Shown here: positions 35,140-44,535 of the stretch, piece by piece
Numbering within the stretch: position 1 is the stretch's first letter
How the letters are laid out: the number at the start of each line of letters is the position of its first letter
DNA from: Chryseolinea lacunae
GTDB taxonomy: Bacteria; Bacteroidota; Bacteroidia; Cytophagales; Cyclobacteriaceae
Assembly: GCF_016735595.1 (NCBI RefSeq)
Contig: NZ_JAERRB010000003.1
Span: forward strand, 299,401 to 363,400
Length of the DNA: 64,000 nt
Direction of reading: 5' to 3'
The notes under the pieces: model-generated
What the model saw: only the letters and a program-made list of their open reading frames with translations
The model's database searches: none
Told to the model about the DNA's origin: nothing
Program-made: the position numbers and the translations under genes

Positions 35140-36393
35140 TTATATTTTGAATGCTTTCTTCACGGCATCCACGTAGTCAAGTTTCTCCCAAGGGAAAAGC
35201 TCAACTTTCACTTTCAATTCGCTCTTCTTGCCTTTGTTGAAGATCTTCTCTACCACTTTAGGCTCACGACCCATGTGACCATAGGCAGCGGTTTCGGCGT
35301 AGATGGGTGTTCTCAGGGCAAAGCGTTGCTCGATGAAGTAAGGACGCATGTCGAAGATCTTGGCCACTTTCTTGGCAATCTCGCCATCGCTCTGACCTAC
35401 TTTAGCTGTGCCATAAGTGTTCACATACAAACCAACAGGTTGTGCCACGCCAATGGCGTAGGCCACTTGCACCAGCACTTCGTCGCACACGCCGGCAGCC
35501 ACCAGGTTCTTGGCGATGTGACGGGTTGCGTAGGCAGCCGAACGGTCTACTTTAGAAGGATCTTTGCCGGAGAATGCACCACCACCGTGTGCACCTTTGC
35601 CACCATAGGTATCTACGATGATCTTACGACCGGTGAGACCGGTGTCGCCGTGAGGACCGCCGATCACAAATTTGCCGGTGGGGTTCACGTGATATTTGAT
35701 GTCGTCGCCAAAAAGATTTTGAACGCGCTTGGGAAGTTTTTTCTTCACACGGGGAATCACCACGTTGATCACATCTTCTTTGATCTTCTTCAACATCACA
35801 GCGTCTTTCGCGAAGTCGTCGTGTTGTGTAGACACCACGATGGTGTCGATGCGAACGGGCTTGTTATCGTCGTCGTATTCAATGGTCACCTGCGATTTGG
35901 CATCGGGACGGAGGTAGTCAATGCCTTTGGCTTCTCTGCGGATGATGGCCATCTCGCGCAAAATGAGGTGGGCCAGATCCAACGCCAGGGGCATGAAGTT
36001 GTCGGTTTCGCTGGTCGCATAACCAAACATCATACCTTGGTCGCCAGCGCCCTGATCTTCTTTCTTCTTGCGCTCAACACCCTGGTTGATGTCGGGCGAT
36101 TGTTCGTGGATGGCCGAAAGGATACCGCACGAGTTGGCTTCGAACATATATTCGCTCTTGGTGTATCCGATCTTGCGGATCACTTCGCGGGCAATGTCCT
36201 GCACATCGAGGTATGCTTCAGATTTCACCTCACCGGCTAGCACTACCTGACCGGTAGTAACAAGGGTTTCGCAGGCCACTTTGGAATTGGGGTCATAGGC
36301 CAAGAAATAATCGATGAGGGCGTCCGAGATCTGGTCGGCTACTTTGTCTGGGTGCCCTTCAGAAACGGACTCCGAGGTGAATAAATACGGCAT
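35140..36393 (-). CDS. metK: S-adenosylmethionine synthetase
   Basis: 417 residues with all family signatures: [21 protein letters not shown] at the N-terminus (methionine/ATP), [12 protein letters not shown] (~120), and the phosphate loop [19 protein letters not shown] (~270). It makes SAM from methionine and ATP as a cytosolic tetramer. A 20-residue segment (~170-205) follows the Bacteroidota type. Upstream is the RsmI-like SAM methylase on the same strand (105 bp), but metK has its own -7 box at 36448-36455. Confidence 0.98.
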   Translation of the reverse strand: MPYLFTSESVSEGHPDKVADQISDALIDYFLAYDPNSKVACETLVTTGQVVLAGEVKSEAYLDVQDIAREVIRKIGYTKSEYMFEANSCGILSAIHEQSPDINQGVERKKKEDQGAGDQGMMFGYATSETDNFMPLALDLAHLILREMAIIRREAKGIDYLRPDAKSQVTIEYDDDNKPVRIDTIVVSTQHDDFAKDAVMLKKIKEDVINVVIPRVKKKLPKRVQNLFGDDIKYHVNPTGKFVIGGPHGDTGLTGRKIIVDTYGGKGAHGGGAFSGKDPSKVDRSAAYATRHIAKNLVAAGVCDEVLVQVAYAIGVAQPVGLYVNTYGTAKVGQSDGEIAKKVAKIFDMRPYFIEQRFALRTPIYAETAAYGHMGREPKVVEKIFNKGKKSELKVKVELFPWEKLDYVDAVKKAFKI

Positions 36394-36447
36394 AGGGATT
36401 TTTGGATTAAAGTGTTATAGTACAGTTTTATGAAAAATTTCGAATGG

Positions 36448-36455
36448 CAAATTTA
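36448..36455 (-). promoter_or_regulatory. -7 box of metK
   Basis: TAAATTTG on the minus strand fits TAnnTTTG, with a T-rich stretch (TTTTTT) near the -33 position. It implies a leader of ~48 nt, too short for a SAM riboswitch. Confidence 0.55.
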
Positions 36456-36498
36456 GAGCGATTTGTGAGAAAGAAAAAAGTCTAGTAAATCAATCGAA

Positions 36499-37209
36499 TT
36501 AAATGGCCAGAAATAAGAATACCGCCGGCGCCTTCGGCCATTCCACAGATACCTTCTTCCAGTGACGTACCGGCAGGGTTCGGATGGACTCTGAAGTGCC
36601 GGTAACCTCCACTGCTACGCAAAGAAGGGTGTCAGGGTTTAAATTTTTTAGCATCGCCTGGAAAAGGGAGTTGTTCCGATAGGGCGTTTCAATGAACATT
36701 TGTGTCTGGTTCTTCTGTTTCGATTCCTTCTCAAATTCTTTCAAAGCCTTGGTCTGCGCCGCAGCATCGATGGGCAAATAGCCCTGGAACGCAAACCGTT
36801 GTCCGTTCAACCCCGAAGCCATCAAGGCCAGCAACAACGACGAAGGCCCCACCAACGGCACCACCACAATGCCTTGCTCATGCGCATACTTCACGGCCAG
36901 CGCCCCGGGGTCGGCAACGCCCGGGCACCCCGATTCAGAGAGCACCCCAAGGTCGTGTCCCTGCCGCAAGGGCGCGAACAACTGTTCGAGCGCGCGCGGG
37001 TCGGTGTCCTTGTTCAGCACTTCAAAGTGAAGGGCTTCGATGGTCTCATATATTTTAAGGCTGCTTAGGTATCGTCGGGCCGTGCGTATATCTTCGGCCA
37101 GGAAGTGCGCGATGTGGGGCAACTCGTTTCGAACCTGTGCCGTTATCACCACGTGCTGCGTGCCGTCGGCAATGATGTTGGGAATGAGGTATAGTTTTCC
37201 GAGAGGCAT
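36499..37209 (-). CDS. RsmI-like tetrapyrrole-methylase-fold SAM methyltransferase
   Basis: 236 residues. The fold is that of RsmI, the 16S rRNA C1402 2'-O-methyltransferase: N-terminal GKLYLIPNIIADG, HFLAEDIRTARRYLSSL, LSESGCPGVADPG, VVPLVGPSSLLLALMASGLNGQRFAFQGYLP and IETPYRNNSLFQAM. The strand-1 motif is PNIIADG instead of the PTPIGN of true RsmI, and the C-terminal domain is missing, so this is the shorter Bacteroidota paralogue often just called 'SAM-dependent methyltransferase'. The target may differ from C1402. Confidence 0.82.
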   Translation of the reverse strand: MPLGKLYLIPNIIADGTQHVVITAQVRNELPHIAHFLAEDIRTARRYLSSLKIYETIEALHFEVLNKDTDPRALEQLFAPLRQGHDLGVLSESGCPGVADPGALAVKYAHEQGIVVVPLVGPSSLLLALMASGLNGQRFAFQGYLPIDAAAQTKALKEFEKESKQKNQTQMFIETPYRNNSLFQAMLKNLNPDTLLCVAVEVTGTSESIRTLPVRHWKKVSVEWPKAPAVFLFLAI

Positions 37210-37258
37210 GCAGGCGCAAAGAATTTTGAAACCCTAAAGGTGCGAATAAAAATATAAT

Positions 37259-37474
37259 ATGGGCAAGTTGCTGATGATCGTGGGTGTGATCTGTTTCATA
37301 GCAGGCCTTGTCATGACCTTTGGGCCCAAACTTCCCTGGCTCGGCAAGTTGCCGGGCGACATCGCTGTTGACAAGGGCAACGTCAAGTTCTACTTCCCCC
37401 TCACCACCAGCATCCTGGTCAGCATCGTGCTGTCGGTTCTGTTGTTTCTCTATCAGCGCTTCAAAAATCACTAA
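37259..37474 (+). CDS. DUF2905 family small membrane protein
   Basis: 71 residues with two transmembrane helices separated by the family motif GKLPGDIAVDKGNVKFYFPLTTSI. Complete family length. Function unknown. It is the first gene of a plus-strand run with the class V aminotransferase (23 bp) and the EamA transporter. Confidence 0.88.
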   Translation: MGKLLMIVGVICFIAGLVMTFGPKLPWLGKLPGDIAVDKGNVKFYFPLTTSILVSIVLSVLLFLYQRFKNH

Positions 37475-37497
37475 ACACATCTTTTAACTCTTTCGTC

Positions 37498-38643
37498 ATG
37501 CTCACTTGCAAACGTTCGGCTTTCTCGCTTTCCAAACGCTCAACCTATCTCAACTGTGGCTACATGTCGCCACAGCTCAAGGATGTGGAAAAGGCCGGTC
37601 TGCGCAGCCTTCGGCGCAAGCGCAACCCCGGCGACATCAAGCCCGAAGATTTTTTTAACGATACCGAAGTGTTGCGAAAAGAATTTGCCCGGCTTGTCAA
37701 CGCGCCCGATCCCAAACGCATTGTGGTGGTGCCGTCTGTGTCTTATGGCATGGCCAACGTGGCGCGCAACCTGGGCATTGGCCGTGGGCAGAACATCGTG
37801 ATTGCCGCCGAACAATTTCCCAGCAACTACTACCCCTGGCAACGTGTGTGTGAAGAAACCGGCGCCCAGATAAAAGCCGTGGCCCCTCCCGACGTGTTGG
37901 CAGGCCGTGGCAAAACCTGGAACACACGCATCCTCGAAGCCATTGACAGCAACACAAAGGCCGTGGCGCTGGGCAACGTGCATTGGGTAGACGGCACGTT
38001 GTTCGACCTGCTGGCCATCCGCAAGCGCACACGCGAAGTAGGTGCGTTGCTCATCATAGACGGAACACAGTCGGTAGGTGCCTTGCCCTTCGATGTGCAA
38101 AGCATTCAACCCGACGCGCTGGTGTGTGCCGGCTACAAATGGTTGTTGGGGCCCTACTCTATCGGTCTGGCCTACTATGGTGAATATTTCGACAACGGCA
38201 CGCCCATCGAAGAAAGCTGGATGAACCGCGCCGGCAGCGAAAATTTTTCACGGCTCTCGCAATACAACGGCGACTATCAGCCCGGCGCCTTGCGCTACGA
38301 AATGGGCGAGCACAGCAATTTCATGCTGGTGCCCATGTTGCAGAAATCCATCTTGCAACTGAACCGCTGGGGCGTGGCCAACATTCAGGAATATTGCGGC
38401 CACATCACCCACGAAGCCGTGAACCTGTTGCGCGAAAAAGGATTTTGGATTGAAGACGAAGATGCGCGCAGCAAACATTTGTTTGGCATTCGACTACAAG
38501 GAAGAGACGCTGAGAAAATAAAAGCACTGCTTCAGAAGAACAATATCTTTGTGTCGTTCCGGGGCGATGCCATTCGTGTGGCACCGAATGTTTATAACAC
38601 CGACAAGGATTTGAAAAAATTAGCTACTCTCTTATCGCGCTAG
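37498..38643 (+). CDS. Class V aminotransferase-fold PLP enzyme
   Basis: 381 residues. Fold type I features: YLNCGYMSP (N-terminal substrate loop), VVPSVSYGMANVARNL (PLP phosphate), HWVDGTLFDL, LIIDGTQSVGALPFDV (Asp under the pyridine ring) and the Schiff-base Lys in CAGYKWLLGPYSIGLAYY. The closest architecture is the selenocysteine lyase / isopenicillin-N epimerase-like subgroup; no catalytic Cys typical of SufS is seen near residue 350. Substrate not predictable. The downstream exporter starts 3 bp after its stop, which suggests the two act on one metabolite. Confidence 0.87.
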   Translation: MLTCKRSAFSLSKRSTYLNCGYMSPQLKDVEKAGLRSLRRKRNPGDIKPEDFFNDTEVLRKEFARLVNAPDPKRIVVVPSVSYGMANVARNLGIGRGQNIVIAAEQFPSNYYPWQRVCEETGAQIKAVAPPDVLAGRGKTWNTRILEAIDSNTKAVALGNVHWVDGTLFDLLAIRKRTREVGALLIIDGTQSVGALPFDVQSIQPDALVCAGYKWLLGPYSIGLAYYGEYFDNGTPIEESWMNRAGSENFSRLSQYNGDYQPGALRYEMGEHSNFMLVPMLQKSILQLNRWGVANIQEYCGHITHEAVNLLREKGFWIEDEDARSKHLFGIRLQGRDAEKIKALLQKNNIFVSFRGDAIRVAPNVYNTDKDLKKLATLLSR

Positions 38644-38646
38644 CGC

Positions 38647-39564
38647 ATGTCTGAAAAAAAATCGTACGCCTATTTCGTGGGCGGGATTGTTATTTGCTTG
38701 CTGGGTTCTGTCTTCTTCTCCACCAAAGCCATCTTTGTGAAACTGGCCTATCGCGAGGCCACTGTCGACGCCATCACGTTGCTGGCCCTGCGCATGCTTT
38801 TCTCGCTTCCGTTCTTTGCCATATCGGCCTTTGTGGCGTCAAAAAAAACCGACAACGTCAGGTTCACGGGTCAGCAATGGCTGGGCGTTGCCGTGGTGGG
38901 CTGTCTCGGCTATTACGCCAGCAGCTTGCTTGATTTTTTAGGACTTCAATATATCTCGGCCGGCATCGAACGGCTGGTGCTTTTTGTTTATCCTACGTTG
39001 GTGTTGCTCATGTCGGCGCTGGTGTTTCGATCGAAGATAAGTCCACAGCAATGGCTGGCGTTGATCATTACCTATGGTGGTTTGTTCGTGGCGTTCTGGG
39101 GCGAAGCGCGTGTTGAAGGACAGTCGCCCGATTTCTATAAAGGCGCGGCGCTCATCTTTGTGTGTGCCGTCACCTACGCCATGTATATCGTGGGCAGCGG
39201 CAGGCTCATCCCTGTGGTGGGCGCAGCCAAGTTCAACAGCTATGCCATGAGTTTCGCGGGCATCGCCGTGCTGGTGCATTTTTTTATCACTTCGTCAAGT
39301 TCGTTGTGGAACCAGGATGCGTCAACTTATTTGTATAGCTTTCTCATGGCCATCTTTGGCACGATCATTCCGTCCTATCTCGTCACCGAAGGCATCAAGC
39401 GTGTGGGTTCCAGCAATGCCGCCATCGTGGGAAGCATCGGTCCGGTGTCGACCATCCTGCAAGCCTATTTCTTTTTGCAAGAGCCTATTCACGCACTGCA
39501 AATTGCCGGCACCATTTTGATTTTGATTGGTGTGCTCATGATCAGCCGCAAGAAGGCGAAGTGA
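38647..39564 (+). CDS. DMT superfamily (EamA) transporter
   Basis: 305 residues, ten transmembrane helices in two EamA halves (first ~10-145, second ~160-300: SFLMAIFGTIIPSYLVTEGIKRVGSSNAAIVGSIGP, in pieces). EamA proteins export amino acids or other metabolites. It is translationally coupled or nearly so to the class V aminotransferase (3-bp gap). Ends at the hairpin 39574-39591. Confidence 0.92.
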   Translation: MSEKKSYAYFVGGIVICLLGSVFFSTKAIFVKLAYREATVDAITLLALRMLFSLPFFAISAFVASKKTDNVRFTGQQWLGVAVVGCLGYYASSLLDFLGLQYISAGIERLVLFVYPTLVLLMSALVFRSKISPQQWLALIITYGGLFVAFWGEARVEGQSPDFYKGAALIFVCAVTYAMYIVGSGRLIPVVGAAKFNSYAMSFAGIAVLVHFFITSSSSLWNQDASTYLYSFLMAIFGTIIPSYLVTEGIKRVGSSNAAIVGSIGPVSTILQAYFFLQEPIHALQIAGTILILIGVLMISRKKAK

Positions 39565-39573
39565 TGTTTGCAT

Positions 39574-39591
39574 GAAACGCCGGTGCGTTTC
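39574..39591. terminator. Hairpin between convergent genes
   Basis: GAAACGC (39574-39580), loop CGGT, GCGTTTC (39585-39591), flanked on the plus strand by TTTC. It lies in the 32-bp gap between the EamA gene and the dNK gene and can serve both. Confidence 0.72.
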
Positions 39592-39596
39592 TTTCG

Positions 39597-40232
39597 CTAA
39601 GGTTCGAACAAATTGTTCAGTTCCAGGTCTATGCGCCCCACAATGTCGGAGAAGTCTTCGATGCGTTCCACAAAATCCAACGCGTTCACATCAATGATCA
39701 GGAGCTTGCCCAGTTTGTACTCGCCGATCCATTGTTCGTAGTGTTCGTTCAGTTTGCGCAGGTAGTCCAGCCGCATGGAGTATTCATATTCGCGTCCACG
39801 CTTCTGAATTTGCTGCACAAGTTTGGGAATGTCTGCGCGCAGGTAAATGAGCAGGTCCGGTGGCTTCACATAGCTCACCATCGAATGAAAAATATCGAGA
39901 TAGCTTTGGTAGTCGCGGTCGGTCAGGTGGCCACCCTGGTGCAGGTTCGATGCAAAGATGTAGGCATCTTCATAGATGGTGCGATCCTGCACGATGGTTT
40001 TTTCACTGCCCTGAATTTCCGTCACTTGCTTGAAGCGGCTGTTCAGAAAATAAATCTGCAGGTGAAACGCCCACCGCGTCATGTCTTCATAAAAGTCGCG
40101 CAGGTAGGGATTGTGGTCAACCGATTCAAACAACGGAATCCAGCTATAGTGCCGCGAAAGTTTCTCCACCAGCGTGGTTTTTCCGGAACCAATGTTGCCA
40201 CATACGGCGATATGCTTAAGCTTGTAAGACAT
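39597..40232 (-). CDS. Deoxynucleoside kinase
   Basis: 211 residues from ATG 40232. P-loop GNIGSGKTTLVEKLS at the N-terminus, PFLYFP-type region, catalytic/sensor motif QDRTIYEDAYIFA and lid RGREYEYSMRLDYLRKLNEHYEQW. This is the dNK/dCK/dGK family, which phosphorylates deoxyadenosine or deoxyguanosine for dNTP salvage. The longer frame to 40304 is rejected because it reads into the next gene's C-terminus. Confidence 0.93.
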   Translation of the reverse strand: MSYKLKHIAVCGNIGSGKTTLVEKLSRHYSWIPLFESVDHNPYLRDFYEDMTRWAFHLQIYFLNSRFKQVTEIQGSEKTIVQDRTIYEDAYIFASNLHQGGHLTDRDYQSYLDIFHSMVSYVKPPDLLIYLRADIPKLVQQIQKRGREYEYSMRLDYLRKLNEHYEQWIGEYKLGKLLIIDVNALDFVERIEDFSDIVGRIDLELNNLFEP

Positions 40233-40263
40233 GCTTTCTTTTTTCAGGGCGCGAAGGTAAAGA

Positions 40264-41124
40264 TTATTCCGCAACCACCACGGCCAGCCGGTCGCCTTTT
40301 GCATTCACGGCCAACCGTGTGATGCCCTTCAACGGCAATGTGCTGTTCACCTCAACAGGTTTCCACACGCTGTTTTTTCCCGGTGTGGTGAAAAATAATT
40401 TCTCGCCATCGCTCATAATGATGCGCCCGTCGGGTGTCCACGCCAGGTCTTCATGACCGGGCAATGTTTTGGCCAACTCTTCGGTGGTCGATTTGTCGGT
40501 TAGTTTTTTGATGGCCCAATCGTCGCCCGTTGTTTTCTGAACAAAGCTCACACCACCGGTTTTGGGAATGGCATGTAGCGAACGGCCAATGTTTTCGGCC
40601 AGCACGGCGTCTTTGCCATCCTTTAAAGAAAACCGGCGCAACGTCATCGGTTCACCCAACACAAACAGCACAATGCTCTTCGGACTTTCCCACGCGTGAT
40701 AACCCACGGTGAGGCGGTCGATGAGCACCACCGGTGTGCCACCATCTATGGGATATTTGCCCAGGTCTTGCTTGCCATCGGCGCGTTGAATGATGCACGA
40801 AAGAAATTTTTTGTCGGGCGTCACCGTGGGCGAATATTCACGGTCGGGTGTCTGCGTGATCTTGCGGCGACTCATGCTGGCATAGTTGAATTCCACAATG
40901 TCGGTGCTGCCGGTGGAGTCGGCGGCCGTGTAATACAACAATGTTTTGTCGGGGTGAAAGAAAGGTTGGTTGTCATAGCCCGGGCGGTTCGTAATGTTTT
41001 CCGAACGCACCAGCGTGATGCGGTCTTTTTCCAGCGAAAGCTCGAACAAATATATTTCCGATCCGGATTGGGCTGTGGCGCTCAGGGCGCAGCAAAGCGC
41101 AGCGATAAAAGCAAAAGTTCTCAT
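40264..41124 (-). CDS. Secreted TolB-like PD40 beta-propeller protein
   Basis: 286 residues from ATG 41124 with signal peptide MRTFAFIAALCCALSATAQ. Repeated strands of the WD40-like PD40 type follow: QPFFHPDKTLLYYTAA, EYSPTVTPDKKFLSC, DLAWTPDGRIIMSDGEKLFF. A periplasmic scaffold or ligand-binding propeller is likely; no enzymatic residues are evident. Its start is 46 bp from the divergent amidohydrolase gene, so the two share a regulatory region. Confidence 0.82.
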   Translation of the reverse strand: MRTFAFIAALCCALSATAQSGSEIYLFELSLEKDRITLVRSENITNRPGYDNQPFFHPDKTLLYYTAADSTGSTDIVEFNYASMSRRKITQTPDREYSPTVTPDKKFLSCIIQRADGKQDLGKYPIDGGTPVVLIDRLTVGYHAWESPKSIVLFVLGEPMTLRRFSLKDGKDAVLAENIGRSLHAIPKTGGVSFVQKTTGDDWAIKKLTDKSTTEELAKTLPGHEDLAWTPDGRIIMSDGEKLFFTTPGKNSVWKPVEVNSTLPLKGITRLAVNAKGDRLAVVVAE

Positions 41125-41170
41125 TCTCAAAGTTGTTGTGTGCATTGGCAATTAAAGTTACCTTTTAAAC

Positions 41171-42433
41171 ATGAAATATGGTGTAGTGAAAACAATCCTT
41201 TGCAGCATTAGTTTGATGATTTGTCTTGGTGCCACCGCCCAGCAAAAATACCTGCTCCAACCCGATCGCGTTTTCGATGGCGAACAAACGCACAGCGGCT
41301 GGGTTGTGGTGGTGGAAGGCAACAAAATTGCCGCAGCCGGTCCTGCTTCACAGATCGCCGTTCCCAAAGATGCAGTGGCCCTGAAACTTCCCGGGTGCAC
41401 CCTGTTGCCCGGCCTCATCGAAGGCCACGCGCACGTGTTGCTGCATCCCTACAACGAAACCTCGTGGGACGATCAGGTTATGAAAGAATCAGATGCGCTG
41501 CGTGTGGCCCGCGCCACCGTGCACCTCGACAAAACATTACGCGCAGGCTTCACCACCGTGCGTGACCTCGGTTCGGAAGGGGCGGGCTATGCCGACGTAG
41601 GATTGAAACAGGCCGTGGACCAAAACATCATTGCCGGGCCACGCATGCTCGTGGCCGGCCGCGCCATTGTGGCCACCGGCAGCTATGGACCCAAGGGCTT
41701 CGACACCGACTTCACGGTGATGCTGGGCGCCGAACCCGCCGATGGAAACAATCTCGTGCAGGTGGTGCGCGACCAGATTGGCAAGGGCGCCGACATTGTG
41801 AAAGTCTATGCCGACTATCGCTGGGGCCTGAACGGCCAAAGCGCACCAACGTTCTCGATCGACGAACTGAAGCTCATTGTGGAAACGGCAAAAAGCAGTG
41901 GCCGCCCCGTTGTGGCCCACGCCTCCACCGCCGAAGGCATGCGCCGCGCCACGCTGGCCGGCGTGGAAACCATAGAACATGGCGACGGCGGCACACCCGA
42001 AGTTTTTCAGCTGATGAAAGAAAAAGGCGTAGCCCTCTGCCCAACACTGGCGGCCGGATTTTTTGTGAGCCAATATAAAGGATGGAAAAAAGGTGTGGAC
42101 CCCGAACCGGCAAAGTTGAAACTGAAACGCCAAACGTTTGCCGACGCGCTCAAAGCCGGTGTCACCATTTGCGCCGGTGGCGATGTGGGCGTGTTTGCCC
42201 ACGGACAAAATGTGTACGAGCTTGAGCTGATGGCCGAGTATGGTATGAACACCTCGGATATTCTGCGCTCCGCCACCAGCATCAACGCCAAAACATTTCA
42301 CCTCGACTCGCTGGGAAAAATCGGTCCGGGTTTTCTCGCCGACATCCTGGTGGTGAAAGGCGATCCATCTAAAACTATTTCTAACTTACGGAAAGTAGAG
42401 TGGGTAATGAAAAACGGCGTGATCGTTAAATAA
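41171..42433 (+). CDS. Amidohydrolase family protein, exported
   Basis: 420 residues with signal peptide (MKYGVVKTILCSISLMICLGATAQ). The binuclear metal site is complete: GHAH (His86, His88), the probable carboxylated Lys in GADIVKVYAD, His in PVVAHAST and IEHGDG, and Asp in ICAGGDVGVFAHG. This subgroup includes Xaa-Pro- and Xaa-Arg-dipeptidases and carboxypeptidase-like imidazolonepropionase relatives, so a periplasmic peptide or amide hydrolase is most likely. Divergent from the PD40 gene. Confidence 0.92.
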   Translation: MKYGVVKTILCSISLMICLGATAQQKYLLQPDRVFDGEQTHSGWVVVVEGNKIAAAGPASQIAVPKDAVALKLPGCTLLPGLIEGHAHVLLHPYNETSWDDQVMKESDALRVARATVHLDKTLRAGFTTVRDLGSEGAGYADVGLKQAVDQNIIAGPRMLVAGRAIVATGSYGPKGFDTDFTVMLGAEPADGNNLVQVVRDQIGKGADIVKVYADYRWGLNGQSAPTFSIDELKLIVETAKSSGRPVVAHASTAEGMRRATLAGVETIEHGDGGTPEVFQLMKEKGVALCPTLAAGFFVSQYKGWKKGVDPEPAKLKLKRQTFADALKAGVTICAGGDVGVFAHGQNVYELELMAEYGMNTSDILRSATSINAKTFHLDSLGKIGPGFLADILVVKGDPSKTISNLRKVEWVMKNGVIVK

Positions 42434-42460
42434 TAGCAGCGAGAAAACGCACAAAAAAAA

Positions 42461-43339
42461 TCACTTCTTCAGATAAATGGCATTGAGCCATTGAATGGCG
42501 CCCGGTGTTTTTTGCCAGGCTTCGCGTGCCAGGTGCGCATAATAGACGGCTTCATTCTTTGCACCCCGTTCAAAATATTCCTCCTGAGGAGGCAATTCTT
42601 TTTTTGATAGCAGCAGCGTCACCACGTGGTTGTTGATCTGCCGCGCTGTTTCAACCGCCTCTCTACCCGCCGGTGTGTCGCCCTCCTTTTTGAAGGAATA
42701 CAGCGCCTTGGTGAAGACCGTGAAGGCAGATTGATCGGTGGGATAAAGTGCCGCCACCTGATCGAATATCTCAAACTTTGAAACCTCGAGGCTGTAGACA
42801 AAAATAAAATCGCGCACACCCTGGTTGTCGGTCGGGTTCAGCCGGATCATTTCCATCAGGATATTGAGCGCCGCTCCGGGTTCGTCGAGGTCGTGGAGCG
42901 ACATGGCATAGTTCATCATGCAACGCATGAACGGTCGCGTTTCGGCGATTGTCCAAAAGCGGCCCATGTTCTCCTTGAAAAACTCAACCCCAAGTTTTTT
43001 GCGGCCGGCGTTCATGCCGTTTCGATAAAAGATGAGACGTTGCAAGGCGCTCATCGCAAAGTCGCCCATAAACTCAAAGGCCTCCACACAATCCGGATCA
43101 AGCTTGAGGGCAGAAAAAACTTTTTTGTCCGACTCCAGATTCAACCCCACCTCACGGGCCTCGTGAACCAGCCGCTGCGCTTTCTCTTCGGGTGTTGAGG
43201 CCTCCGGTTCAAATTCGGGGATAGCCTGACCTTTCAATTGGTCCAAAAATTTTTCCATCTCTTCCTTCGACTGAAAATTCTGTTTAGACAACAACCGCTG
43301 GAGGTCTTGCATCATTTTGTCGTGTTGCTTTTTACTCAT
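42461..43339 (-). CDS. TPR-like helical protein, ST7-like
   Basis: 292 residues, soluble, almost all helix. The middle (~80-200) looks like degenerate tetratricopeptide repeats (ALKLDPDCVEAFEFMGDFA; MNYAMSLHDLDEPGAALNIL; PTDQSAFTVFTKALYSF). The C-terminus, EAVYYAHLAREAWQKTPGAIQWL, resembles the end of the eukaryotic ST7 family and of bacterial proteins with SEC-C motifs, but no SEC-C cysteines are present. Likely a protein-interaction scaffold. It follows corA by 33 bp on the same strand and may be co-transcribed. Confidence 0.7.
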   Translation of the reverse strand: MSKKQHDKMMQDLQRLLSKQNFQSKEEMEKFLDQLKGQAIPEFEPEASTPEEKAQRLVHEAREVGLNLESDKKVFSALKLDPDCVEAFEFMGDFAMSALQRLIFYRNGMNAGRKKLGVEFFKENMGRFWTIAETRPFMRCMMNYAMSLHDLDEPGAALNILMEMIRLNPTDNQGVRDFIFVYSLEVSKFEIFDQVAALYPTDQSAFTVFTKALYSFKKEGDTPAGREAVETARQINNHVVTLLLSKKELPPQEEYFERGAKNEAVYYAHLAREAWQKTPGAIQWLNAIYLKK

Positions 43340-43372
43340 CTCACTTCGGGTTTGGCTTTGAGAGATTTTATT

Positions 43373-44326
43373 CTACAACCAGCGCTTGCGCTTGAAATAC
43401 CACAAGAAGATAAGCGACGAAAAGATCATCAGCCCAATGGCAAACGGATAGCCGCCCAGCCATTTCAGCTCCGGCATATACGTGAAGTTCATGCCATAGA
43501 TGCTCGCAATCAACGTGGGCGGCATAAACACCACCGTCACCACCGTAAATATTTTGATCACCTGGTTTTGTTCGATGTTCACCAAACCCAGGAATGTGTT
43601 TTGCAGATATTCAAGGCGTTCCGAGCTAAACTGCGAGTGTTGCAGCAGCGAGGCAATGTCTTTCAAGATGATTTTGAGCCGCTCGCTTTCGATGCGGTTA
43701 AATTCCGGGATGCGCACCAGCGAGCTCACCACCCGCTGCTTCTCCGTGATGGTTTCGTGCAACAACATCACGTTCTCCTGAAGCTGCGTGATGCTGATCA
43801 GCAAATCCTGCTTGAGCGACTGCTGGGCAATCAACTCCTTACTGATGCCGTTCAGCTTCCGGTTGATGCCTTCAATAAGATCGGCGTCGCCATCGATGCG
43901 TGTTTCCAGTACCGTGAGGAAAACATTGAGGCCGTGTTCTTTTTTTTCGGCCGAGCTGCCCGACTTGAGCCGTCGCACGGTTTCGGCAAATATTTTCAGA
44001 TCGCCCTGGCGGTAGGTAAACAGCAGGTTGTCTTTCAGGATAAACGTCACGCTTTGCACCGTCAGCTCGGCTTCGTTGGAAAGAAAGCTGAGGTTCATTT
44101 CCACGGTTTCGTCGGTTTCCAAAAAACGCGACGAGCTTTCGATCTCCTGCAATTCCTGCGAGGTGAAAAATTCGATCTTGTAATTCTTTTCAATGTAGTC
44201 CTTCTCCTCGCGCGTAGGCGACTGCAGGTCAAGCCAGACCACATTCTCTAATGTGCCGATTTCTTTAAAAGAGGGGTTCTTATACTGATTGATTTTCCCC
44301 TCGCCTATGGTGTACACTCGAATCAT
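43373..44326 (-). CDS. corA: CorA family magnesium/cobalt transporter
   Basis: 317 residues. An N-terminal cytosolic domain (~1-255) with long helices precedes two C-terminal transmembrane helices; the selectivity motif YGMNF (~280) is followed by the periplasmic loop TYMPELKW and a basic tail KRKRWL. All hallmark features of CorA are intact, so a functional Mg2+ (Co2+, Ni2+) channel homopentamer is expected. Confidence 0.96.
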   Translation of the reverse strand: MIRVYTIGEGKINQYKNPSFKEIGTLENVVWLDLQSPTREEKDYIEKNYKIEFFTSQELQEIESSSRFLETDETVEMNLSFLSNEAELTVQSVTFILKDNLLFTYRQGDLKIFAETVRRLKSGSSAEKKEHGLNVFLTVLETRIDGDADLIEGINRKLNGISKELIAQQSLKQDLLISITQLQENVMLLHETITEKQRVVSSLVRIPEFNRIESERLKIILKDIASLLQHSQFSSERLEYLQNTFLGLVNIEQNQVIKIFTVVTVVFMPPTLIASIYGMNFTYMPELKWLGGYPFAIGLMIFSSLIFLWYFKRKRWL

Positions 44327-44535
44327 AGCTCAAACCTCGGTGCAATTTATTACCAATATTTTGATTTGACCTCGTATTTTACGCGTCGGTAATTGTCCTG
44401 TCGAAAACATTCACGATTTGGTAATGAAGCGCCGACAACTCGTGACCAACCTGTTTGCCACTCGCGGCTAACCTGAGCATTCCAACAAAGGCCACAGCCG
44501 GGGTCGGATGAACCAGGGCCGTTCGTTATTTTTAA

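Noticed and set aside
36394-36498. Possible SAM riboswitch before metK
   Set aside because: The leader is only ~48 nt from the -7 box and has no kink-turn or multi-stem pattern of any SAM riboswitch class.
44424-44471. 15-residue peptide MKRRQLVTNLFATRG before the Hyi-like gene
   Set aside because: It looks a little like the start of a Tat-type gene, but stops at once, shows no attenuator hairpin and has no downstream continuation in another frame that I can see.
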